Of a DNA stretch of 64,000 bases, positions 16,289 through 23,236 are shown piece after piece. The DNA is from Bordetella parapertussis (lineage in GTDB: Bacteria > Pseudomonadota > Gammaproteobacteria > Burkholderiales > Burkholderiaceae_B), in assembly GCA_945897365.1 (NCBI GenBank), contig CAMDFD010000012.1, positions 1-64,000 of the forward strand, in the 5' to 3' direction. Position numbers and translations under genes: made by a program. Each line of letters begins with the position of its first letter. The first letter of the stretch is position 1. The notes beneath the pieces were generated by a model that was not told the DNA's origin, made no database searches, and saw only the letters and a program-made list of their open reading frames with translations.

Positions 16289-17583
16289 ACGCGTTGTTAA
16301 GGATCCCTCGCCAGAGCCGGATTGCCGTGATCGGTGCGGGTATCTCCGGGCTCGCTTCTGCCTGGTTGTTGAGAAACCACTCACACATCACACTGTTCGA
16401 GGCGGGTGCGTATTTTGGGGGGCACTCCAATACCGTTGATGTTTCGATCGAGGGCATGACACACCCGGTTGATACGGGTTTTTTAGTGCATAACGATCTG
16501 ACTTACCCTAATTTAATTCAGCTTTTTTCTCATCTGAATATCCCGGTTCACTCAAGTGATATGTCTTTTGGTGTATCGATTTCTCAACCCGATATCGAAT
16601 GGGCGGGGACCAATCTAAGCACTGTGTTTGCGCAGCCCAGCAACGCGTTTAAACCGAAGTTCTTATGGATGCTTCGGGATATCTTGCGTTTTAACCGCAA
16701 TGCGCAACGTTACTTGGATCAGTGTCGAGAGCAATCGCTGACGCTTGGCGAGCTTCTTGATCGCGAGCGTTTTGGCGAGGCCATGCGCGATTGGTACCTC
16801 CTGCCGATGGCCGCAGCGATCTGGTCTTCATCCGTGAAAGATATTTTGGGTTTTCCTGCCTCCACCTTTCTGTCGTTTTGTCTCAACCATCGTTTACTGC
16901 AAATTGAGGATAGACCGAAATGGAAGACCGTCGTGGGCGGTTCGCGCGAATACGTCAAAGCGCTGGTGGCCGAGCTCAGTGACGCACGCTTAAATTGCCC
17001 TGTTTACAAAGTAGAGCGTGAGGGCGAACAGGTAGTGATTCGCTCCGCGCAAGGAATCGAGCATTTCGATGCTGTGATTTTTGCATGTCATGCCCCAACC
17101 ACACTCGCCTTATTGGGCGATGCTAGTGCGCAAGAAAGAGAGGTACTACAGAGTTTTCGTTATCAGCCTAATCAAGCGATTCTTCATCTCGATACCCAAC
17201 TCTTACCTCGTCGACAGAAAGTCTGGTCTGCGTGGAATTACATGTCTTCTCCCGGAGAGGGTCAGCAGCGCCCCGTAGCGGTGAGTTATTTATTAAATCA
17301 GTTACAGCCCTTGCCCTTTAAAACGCCTGTGATTGTGACGTTGAACCCCAATCAAGAGCCCAACCCAGACTTGGTGTTACGTTCGTTTGATTATGAACAT
17401 CCCGTGATGAACATGGAGGCGGAACAAGCGCAACGCCGCTTGCCGGAGATTCAGGGTGTCAAGCGTTCTTGGTTTTGTGGCGCCTGGTCAGGTTATGGCT
17501 TTCATGAGGATGGGTTGAAGTCGGCTTTGCGAGTCGTTAGAGATTTTGAGGTGGAGATTCCTTGGGTGCCCGTCTATGCGTGA
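16285..17583 (+). CDS. FAD-dependent oxidoreductase (amine-oxidase fold, COG2907 type)
   Basis: The 432-residue flavoprotein has an N-terminal dinucleotide site (IAVIGAGISGLASAWLL, about residues 13-29) followed by FEAGAYFGGHSN. The C-terminal FAD-closing motif is CGAWSGYGFHEDGLKSA. This family is found next to DUF1365 and cfa-like genes in many bacteria. It may oxidise or desaturate an acyl chain methylated by the Cfa-like enzyme, as has been proposed for UfaD in furan fatty acid synthesis in Rhodobacter; that match is from memory and context. The start overlaps the previous stop by four bases and the end overlaps the next gene, so translation is probably coupled. Confidence 0.8.
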   Translation: MNALLRIPRQSRIAVIGAGISGLASAWLLRNHSHITLFEAGAYFGGHSNTVDVSIEGMTHPVDTGFLVHNDLTYPNLIQLFSHLNIPVHSSDMSFGVSISQPDIEWAGTNLSTVFAQPSNAFKPKFLWMLRDILRFNRNAQRYLDQCREQSLTLGELLDRERFGEAMRDWYLLPMAAAIWSSSVKDILGFPASTFLSFCLNHRLLQIEDRPKWKTVVGGSREYVKALVAELSDARLNCPVYKVEREGEQVVIRSAQGIEHFDAVIFACHAPTTLALLGDASAQEREVLQSFRYQPNQAILHLDTQLLPRRQKVWSAWNYMSSPGEGQQRPVAVSYLLNQLQPLPFKTPVIVTLNPNQEPNPDLVLRSFDYEHPVMNMEAEQAQRRLPEIQGVKRSWFCGAWSGYGFHEDGLKSALRVVRDFEVEIPWVPVYA

Positions 17584-18379
17584 GACCTTGCTCGAACTTT
17601 GTCGCGGTCGTGTGATGCATGCACGACTGAGGCCTTTTGTTCACAGGTTTGTATACCGCGTCTTCTGTATTCGTTTGCGGATCGATCAGTTATCTACACT
17701 GAGCGCTTTTAATAGCTGGCTTTTTGGCATCGATAAAAAACGTATCGTGAGTTTCCACAGCCGTGATCATGGCGCGCGTGATGGTACTCATTTGATGACA
17801 TGGTTGTCCGAGGCACTCAGAGCGAGTGGTGCCAGGATTGAGCTCGGCGCAGTCTGGTTGCAATGCTTTCCTCGGGTATTTGGTTATGTTTTCAATCCTG
17901 TGAGTTTTTGGCATGTGCATGACACGCAGGGTCACTTGCGTGTTTTATTAGCTGAGGTCAACAATACTTTTGGTCAACGACATCAATATATCTTGAGTGC
18001 GCCTGGCTTCGAGCCCATCGAAGAACACACGCTCTTGGAGTGCCAAAAGGTATTCCATGTCTCCCCCTTTTGTGATGTCGAAGGCGCTTATCGCTTTAAG
18101 TCTAGTCGTCACGGCGTTCAAGAACGGATGGCGATCGATTATTTCGTTTCGAATGAACTGTCTCAACCACTCTTGAAAACGGCGATCGTCGTTCAAGCGC
18201 AAGCATTCTCAAACAGTGGTTTATTTCTCTGCCTCTTATCGATGCCAATGATGACCTTTGGTGTCATGCTTCGGATTCATATACAGGCATTCAAGCTTTG
18301 GCGTAAAGGCGCGAAATATCACTCGCTGCCACCTTTACCCAAGGACGAAGTCACTCACAATACAAAGGTTTCCTCATGA
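17576..18379 (+). CDS. DUF1365 family protein
   Basis: The 267-residue product matches the DUF1365 (COG3496) family, with the blocks CRGRVMHARLRPFVHRFVYRVF, PRVFGYVFNPVSFWH and LLAEVNNTFGQRH split through the sequence. The biochemical function of DUF1365 is not established. It is nearly always encoded beside the flavin enzyme of the preceding gene and a Cfa-like methyltransferase. I use the ATG at 17576 because it overlaps the preceding stop by eight bases and matches the family N-terminus; an upstream TTG at 17546 is less likely. A short hydrophobic segment near residues 218-240 (SNSGLFLCLLSMPMMTFGVM) might anchor it to the membrane. Confidence 0.8.
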   Translation: MRETLLELCRGRVMHARLRPFVHRFVYRVFCIRLRIDQLSTLSAFNSWLFGIDKKRIVSFHSRDHGARDGTHLMTWLSEALRASGARIELGAVWLQCFPRVFGYVFNPVSFWHVHDTQGHLRVLLAEVNNTFGQRHQYILSAPGFEPIEEHTLLECQKVFHVSPFCDVEGAYRFKSSRHGVQERMAIDYFVSNELSQPLLKTAIVVQAQAFSNSGLFLCLLSMPMMTFGVMLRIHIQAFKLWRKGAKYHSLPPLPKDEVTHNTKVSS

Positions 18380-19608
18380 GGTTGAAAGAAAGTCGTCTCT
18401 CTGGTGTCATGGCTAAAACGCCATGGGCGGGTAGACTTTTTGTGAATTTATTGAGCCGAATTTCCTATGGCTCTCTCAAACTCATCGATCCCGCAGGCAT
18501 TGAGATGATGCTGGGACAAAATGCCTCTGACCCTTCCGGGTTGGTCCTTCACGCAGAGCTTAGGGTGAACGACTGGCGTGCGGCTGGACTGATGATGCGC
18601 CAAGGGGACGTTGGTTTTGCCGAAAGCTTGCGCCGAGGCTGGATCGACTCGCCCGATCTGGTGGCTTTGTTTACGCTAGCCATTCGTAACGAGCAGATCT
18701 CCGAGGCGGTCGATGGACATTGGTGGGCCTTACTACTCAAGCGCTTGTCGCACTGGGTCCTCAAGGACAATAGTCGTGCGGGGAGTCGACGCAATATTCT
18801 CAGCCACTACGATGTTGGTAATCCTTTTTATCGGCTGTGGCTTGATCCTTCAATGACGTATTCGTCTGGCTGGTTTCAGGGCGATCAGTCAAAAGATCTC
18901 GAATTGGCACAAGATGCAAAGTATGACCGGATTCTTGATCAAATTCAGGCTCAACCTGGTCAGACGATTCTTGAAGTGGGTTGTGGTTGGGGAGGCTTTG
19001 CCGAACGCGCCGCTCGGCGTGGTCTGAATGTCGTGGGGATCACTTTATCCGACGCTCAACTTGAGTGGGCCACACAACGCATGCAAGACGCGGGTCTGAG
19101 TGATCGCGTGCATTTGCGCCTACAGGATTATCGCGATGTGCCCGAGCAGTTTGACCACATTGTCTCGATTGAAATGTTCGAGGCGGTAGGCTTGTTGCAT
19201 TGGCCTAGTTATTTTCAGATGTTGGCACGTTGCCTCAAACCCGGCGGCAGAGTGGTTGTGCAAACCATCGATATCACAGAGGATCGTTTTGATGCCTACC
19301 GTCGCGGGACGGATTTTATTCAACAATTTATTTTCCCGGGTGGCATGTTGCCAAGTCCCTCAAGGTTTAAAAAGGAATGTGAGTCGGCGGGTCTGCAGTC
19401 GCTTGAGGTGCTGTCTTTTGGACAAGACTACGCAGAAACCTTGAAACGCTGGGCACAGCGCTTCGAGTCTTCGCTCAGCCAGATTCGTGAACAAGGCTAT
19501 GACGATGCCTTTATCCGTATCTGGAGAATGTATCTTGCCTATTGCGAAGTGGGATTCCGCCAAGCTCGAACGGATGTTAAACAGTGGACATTATGCGCAA
19601 AATCTTGA
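18376..19608 (+). CDS. Cfa-type fatty acid methyltransferase with altered bicarbonate site
   Basis: The 410-residue protein has the N-terminal lipid-binding domain and C-terminal SAM domain of cyclopropane fatty acid synthases (COG2230). The SAM motif is at residues 199-208 (LEVGCGWGGF). Aligned by eye to E. coli CFA, E269 corresponds to Glu239 and Y352 to Tyr317. Cys139 is replaced by S164 (MTYSSGWF) and His266 by Q296 (VVQTID). In E. coli those residues help hold the bicarbonate that takes a proton to close the ring. Loss of two ligands suggests a methylated chain as product rather than a cyclopropane, as in UfaM-like enzymes; this is inferred. It overlaps DUF1365 by ATGA. Confidence 0.8.
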   Translation: MRLKESRLSGVMAKTPWAGRLFVNLLSRISYGSLKLIDPAGIEMMLGQNASDPSGLVLHAELRVNDWRAAGLMMRQGDVGFAESLRRGWIDSPDLVALFTLAIRNEQISEAVDGHWWALLLKRLSHWVLKDNSRAGSRRNILSHYDVGNPFYRLWLDPSMTYSSGWFQGDQSKDLELAQDAKYDRILDQIQAQPGQTILEVGCGWGGFAERAARRGLNVVGITLSDAQLEWATQRMQDAGLSDRVHLRLQDYRDVPEQFDHIVSIEMFEAVGLLHWPSYFQMLARCLKPGGRVVVQTIDITEDRFDAYRRGTDFIQQFIFPGGMLPSPSRFKKECESAGLQSLEVLSFGQDYAETLKRWAQRFESSLSQIREQGYDDAFIRIWRMYLAYCEVGFRQARTDVKQWTLCAKS

Positions 19609-20102
19609 TTTCAATTTTTTTGAGTTTGACCTTGTCGACTGCTATCGCGGCCACGGTATTCACGCCTTTTTTACCGGGTGCGCAACAAGTCGGACAGGGG
19701 ATGTTCAAACGTTTTGGTTGGTCGATCTATGAAGCCCGTCTCTATGCGCCTGACGGTCGCTTTGCTCCCAACAAACCCTTTGTGCTGTCGCTGACCTATG
19801 AGCGTACGATTGCGGGTGATCGCTTGGTTCAGGCATCGTTGGATGAAATGCGAAAGCTTGGTGCCCCCGTGGATGAACGTCCTGAGTGGGGGCCGGCGCT
19901 TTCACAAGTGTTGCCGAGTGTGACCAAAGGTGTCACGTTAACGGGCGTTTATCGCCCCGGTGAGGGAGCGACTTTTTATCAGCAGGACATTGAAACGGGC
20001 CGTATCGACGACGCGTTGGCGCGGAGTTTTTTTGGGGTTTGGCTTGATCCTCGCACCAGCGAGCCGAATCTTCGCCAAGCTCTACTCGGAGAAAAGGAGT
20101 GA
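19593..20102 (+). CDS. Chalcone-isomerase-like protein with signal peptide
   Basis: The 169-residue product starts with a classic signal peptide (MRKILISIFLSLTLSTAIA), so it should be periplasmic. The mature part matches the bacterial chalcone isomerase-like family (FGWSIYEARLYAPDGRF, SLTYERTIAGDRLVQASLDEM, FFGVWLDPRTSEPNLR). It is homologous to the cytoplasmic member encoded at 15725. I chose ATG 19593 over GTG 19584 because it starts directly at the signal sequence; it overlaps the end of the Cfa-like gene by 16 bases. It may carry or sense the modified fatty acid at the membrane, but no function is established. Confidence 0.75.
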   Translation: MRKILISIFLSLTLSTAIAATVFTPFLPGAQQVGQGMFKRFGWSIYEARLYAPDGRFAPNKPFVLSLTYERTIAGDRLVQASLDEMRKLGAPVDERPEWGPALSQVLPSVTKGVTLTGVYRPGEGATFYQQDIETGRIDDALARSFFGVWLDPRTSEPNLRQALLGEKE

Positions 20103-21370
20103 GGACGACGGGTCTTCTTGCCTATGCGATGTTGGGCTTGCCCTTGGCAATGGCCATGTTGCCGATCTATATGATTTCCCCAAAATTCTATGGTGATGGT
20201 TTGGGTGTCGATCTTGCTGCGCTGGGCGCGGTTTTATTTCTGACACGTATGTTTGATACCGTTCAGGATCCCTTCCTTGGACGTGTTGTCGATACATTTC
20301 AGCGCAAGCGTCATGGTTGGTCGCTCTTGATGGTGGTCTCTGGGGTCCTCCTGGCGGTTGGATTTGTCTTGCTATTTACTCCGCCCGAATGGTCCAAACT
20401 TGGTCTGCTTGGTTGGTTGGCGCTGAGTTTATTGCTTGTGTATTTTGCGCATAGTTTATTAAGTATTTGCTACTTGACTTGGGGTGCCAGACTGACAGAT
20501 GAGGTGTCTCAGCGCTCTCGCGTGACAGCCTGGCGCGAAGCTTTTGGTTTGATTGGCGTGGTGATCGCCTCGGTCTTGCCGACAGTGTGGGTGGCAGAGT
20601 GGGGGGCTAGACAGGGCTATCAATGGTTTGCCTGGGTTTTTGTCGGAGTGTTGTTTGTAGGCTTGTTTTCGACTTTGCGTTGGGCCCCTTCGCCAAAGGT
20701 GTCCGCCACAGGCACATTAGATGGCTGGCGCGTGGCACTCAAACCTCCTGCGGTTCGTCGTGTGATGTGGTTTTATTTATTTAATGCAATCTCTGTCGCG
20801 ATTCCAGCGACGCTGGTTTTATTTTTTATCGATGATGTCGTGCAAGCACCTCAGCATGCTGGCATGTTCCTGGGGATTTACTTTCTTGCTGGCATGCTGA
20901 CTTTACCGCTTTGGGTCGCGCTCTCCGATCGCGTTGGCAAGACGCGTGCTTGGATGCTGGGAAGTGTGCTTGCGACAGCATCCTTACTCTGCGCGGGCTT
21001 CATAGAGGGCGGTGATATTGTTGCTTATGGTGTGATCTGTTTCATGGCGGGTAGCGCGCTCGGTGCGGATGTCGCCATACCCCCAGCCATGCTTGCCGAC
21101 GCGATTCCTGAGCAACATCGCAAAAGTACTGGGCTTTATTTCGGGATCTGGGTGCTGATTAGTAAGTTTGCCCTGGCCCTCGCTGCCGGTCTTGCGTTGC
21201 CGAGCCTAAATGTGTTTGGCTATGTTCCGGGACAGTTTCAGACCACGATTGGGTTAACGGCGCTCTATGTTTTTCTACCCATTGTGTTTAAAGGCATCGC
21301 CATCTTGGTGTTACTGCCTGAGCTTAGTGGCAAGCAGTCATTACTGGTGTCAGAGCCCAAGGAGTCTTAA
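20099..21370 (+). CDS. MFS transporter, MelB/GPH-like
   Basis: The 423-residue protein has about twelve hydrophobic segments and the GPH-type early motif FLTRMFDTVQDPFLGRVVD, with the helix 2-3 loop RKRHGWSLL. It sits in the inner membrane. In lipid clusters of this type the carrier gene is regularly present, but its substrate is not known to me; a lipid or lipid-derived headgroup is possible. The GTG start overlaps the preceding stop (GTGA) and is preceded by AAAAGG, showing tight coupling with the operon. Confidence 0.75.
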   Translation: MRTTGLLAYAMLGLPLAMAMLPIYMISPKFYGDGLGVDLAALGAVLFLTRMFDTVQDPFLGRVVDTFQRKRHGWSLLMVVSGVLLAVGFVLLFTPPEWSKLGLLGWLALSLLLVYFAHSLLSICYLTWGARLTDEVSQRSRVTAWREAFGLIGVVIASVLPTVWVAEWGARQGYQWFAWVFVGVLFVGLFSTLRWAPSPKVSATGTLDGWRVALKPPAVRRVMWFYLFNAISVAIPATLVLFFIDDVVQAPQHAGMFLGIYFLAGMLTLPLWVALSDRVGKTRAWMLGSVLATASLLCAGFIEGGDIVAYGVICFMAGSALGADVAIPPAMLADAIPEQHRKSTGLYFGIWVLISKFALALAAGLALPSLNVFGYVPGQFQTTIGLTALYVFLPIVFKGIAILVLLPELSGKQSLLVSEPKES

Positions 21371-21372
21371 TC

Positions 21373-21921
21373 ATGAAATTCAAAGCACTTATTGCCTCCG
21401 TGACCGCTGCGCTCATGACAGCGTGCGGGAGCGTTGATGTTGATCAATACGCTAAAGAAACGCCTAAGCTTGAGTTATCAAGTTTTTTTACCGGTACCAT
21501 TGATGCCTGGGGGATTTTTCAAAAGCGTAACGGCGAAGTCGCGCGTCGCTTTCATGTCGAAATCTTGACCGAATGGAAAAGCAGAGATGAGGGGATTCTC
21601 GACGAGCGGTTTACCTACTCCGATGGTGAAAAACAACGACGCGTCTGGACCCTCAAACGGCAAGCTGACGGATCGTGGCAGGGTACGGCAGATGATGTGG
21701 TGGGTGTCGCGACGGGGAGAGTTGCTGGTAATGCGTTGCATTGGACCTATGTGCTGCGTTTGCCCGTCGATGGTAAAGAGTATTTGGTGAATTTCGACGA
21801 TTGGATGTGGCAGATGGATGATGCCTCGATGATGAATCGCTCCGTCATGTCCAAGTTTGGCATTGATTTAGGCGAGGTCACTTTATTTTTCCGCAAGCGC
21901 ACGCCCGGTAGCCCTTCGTGA
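21373..21921 (+). CDS. DUF3833 family lipoprotein
   Basis: The 182-residue product has a lipoprotein signal with a lipobox ending at C18 (LMTACGS) and is probably anchored in the outer membrane or periplasmic face. The mature part matches DUF3833 (FFTGTIDAWGIFQKRNGEV, RFTYSDGEKQRRVW, WMWQMDD). The predicted fold is a small beta barrel similar to lipid-binding proteins. It follows the MFS gene by two bases. Members regularly accompany DUF1365 and Cfa-like genes, but the function is unknown. Confidence 0.8.
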   Translation: MKFKALIASVTAALMTACGSVDVDQYAKETPKLELSSFFTGTIDAWGIFQKRNGEVARRFHVEILTEWKSRDEGILDERFTYSDGEKQRRVWTLKRQADGSWQGTADDVVGVATGRVAGNALHWTYVLRLPVDGKEYLVNFDDWMWQMDDASMMNRSVMSKFGIDLGEVTLFFRKRTPGSPS

Positions 21922-22697
21922 TGCGACCGCTCAACCCGCCGATCAAAAGCTGGGCCGGGAAACGCGTCTGGTTAGTCGGTGCCTCTAGCGGGATTGGAGC
22001 GGCTTTAGCTCAGTCTTTATTGGCGGCAGGCGCAATGGTGACCGTGTCCGCGCGCAGGCAAGAGGCCTTGCTCGAGCTTGCTCACCCTCATCCTAATGCG
22101 CATGTCGTGGCATTTGATGCGGGTGACCCGCTCGCATGGCCAGAGGCCTTCGAGCGTACCCTTGCTGCGATGGGACATGTCGATTTGGTGGTCTTTGGTG
22201 CCGCGCGCTACGATCCGACCCACAGTTGGGAGCTGGATCTGGATCAAGTACAAAAGAGTTTTGATTTGAATGTGGTGGGTGTTTACCGAGGCGTGTCTGT
22301 TTTAGTCCCTTATTTTTTAAAAAGAGGTGAGGGCGGATTGGCCGTCATTGCGAGTATTTCTGCGTATACCGGTTTGCCAAAAGCCGTGATATACGGTGCA
22401 ACCAAAGCCGCGTTGAATAATATGGCGCAGACGCTTTACTTTGAGCTTGAGCCTAAAGGGATTTCCGTTTACCTGATCAACCCTGGTTTTGTTGAAACAC
22501 CGATGACTGCGGGTAATGATTTTGAAATGCCTGGTTTGATGAAGCCTGCCGAGGCTGCCAAGGCGATTGTGGCTGGTTTCGAGCGCGGCGATTTCGAAAT
22601 TCGTTTCCCCCGCGGTTTTGCAGGTGCGTTACGTTGGATCAGTTTTCTCCCGGATTGCTTGCGGTTTCCTCTTTTGCACAAAATTACCAAGCTTTAA
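21921..22697 (+). CDS. Short-chain dehydrogenase/reductase
   Basis: The 258-residue SDR has the coenzyme motif GASSGIG near residues 19-25 and the catalytic YGATK (YxxxK) with the upstream serine in VIASISAYTG. The C-terminus ends in a basic hydrophobic stretch (WISFLPDCLRFPLLHKITKL), which may bind membranes. The start is the ATG in TGATG overlapping the preceding stop; a GTG three bases earlier is an alternative. In this operon it may reduce or oxidise a modified acyl chain or sterol-like substrate, but this is not shown by sequence. Confidence 0.8.
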   Translation: MRPLNPPIKSWAGKRVWLVGASSGIGAALAQSLLAAGAMVTVSARRQEALLELAHPHPNAHVVAFDAGDPLAWPEAFERTLAAMGHVDLVVFGAARYDPTHSWELDLDQVQKSFDLNVVGVYRGVSVLVPYFLKRGEGGLAVIASISAYTGLPKAVIYGATKAALNNMAQTLYFELEPKGISVYLINPGFVETPMTAGNDFEMPGLMKPAEAAKAIVAGFERGDFEIRFPRGFAGALRWISFLPDCLRFPLLHKITKL

Positions 22698-22708
22698 AGG
22701 TGTCAGCC

Positions 22709-23137
22709 ATGAGCACGCGCTTTTCAGACATTGCACATTGGTTTCAAACGCTTAGCCCAGAGACGCTGGAGCGTGTGGGAGAGATTTATGCCCCAGATGC
22801 CGAGTTTGTTGATCCTTTTAATCATCTCACGGGCTTAGCTTCAGTGCGGGCGGTGTACCAGCACATGTTCGATACGCTTGAGCATCCACGTTTTGTCATC
22901 TCGACGAAGGTAGTCGATGAGCGCCAAGCGTTTATGACATGGGATTTTCTTTTCGTGTGTCGCGGTCAAGCGCAGCAAATATCTGGTTGTACACAGTTTG
23001 AGTTAAACGATCAGGGCTTGATTGTTTTGCATCGCGACTATTGGGATGCAGCCCAGCAGGTTTACGAAAAAATTCCCCTGCTCGGTTCTGTTCTGCGCAT
23101 GATCCGGCGCAAGCTTTCGCTCCCAACGGCTGCCTAG
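22709..23137 (+). CDS. NTF2-like (SnoaL-type) protein
   Basis: The 142-residue protein fits the NTF2/SnoaL fold: an N-terminal helix (LSPETLERVGEIYAPDAEFVDPF), a His/Asp-containing pocket and a final strand pair (LNDQGLIVLHRDYWDA). I use ATG 22709 because the upstream extension to 22634 is only the shifted end of the SDR gene. Proteins with this fold bind small hydrophobic ligands or act as isomerases and cyclases. It is the last gene of the lipid operon, 11 bases after the SDR. Confidence 0.75.
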   Translation: MSTRFSDIAHWFQTLSPETLERVGEIYAPDAEFVDPFNHLTGLASVRAVYQHMFDTLEHPRFVISTKVVDERQAFMTWDFLFVCRGQAQQISGCTQFELNDQGLIVLHRDYWDAAQQVYEKIPLLGSVLRMIRRKLSLPTAA

Positions 23138-23163
23138 CCTTTTTATAGACTCATAAACGTTGA

Positions 23164-23190
23164 AATAAAAAAAAGCCCCCGAAGGGGCTT
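23164..23190 (-). terminator. Intrinsic terminator after the symporter gene
   Basis: On the minus strand AAGCCCC (23190-23184), the loop TTC, and GGGGGCTT (23180-23173) are followed by a run of T bases (23174-23164). It lies 46 bases past the symporter stop codon and also separates it from the convergent lipid operon. Confidence 0.85.
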
Positions 23191-23236
23191 AAAAGCCGTT
23201 TGAGCGCAGCAGTCTCAGACGGCGGGGAACTGATTT

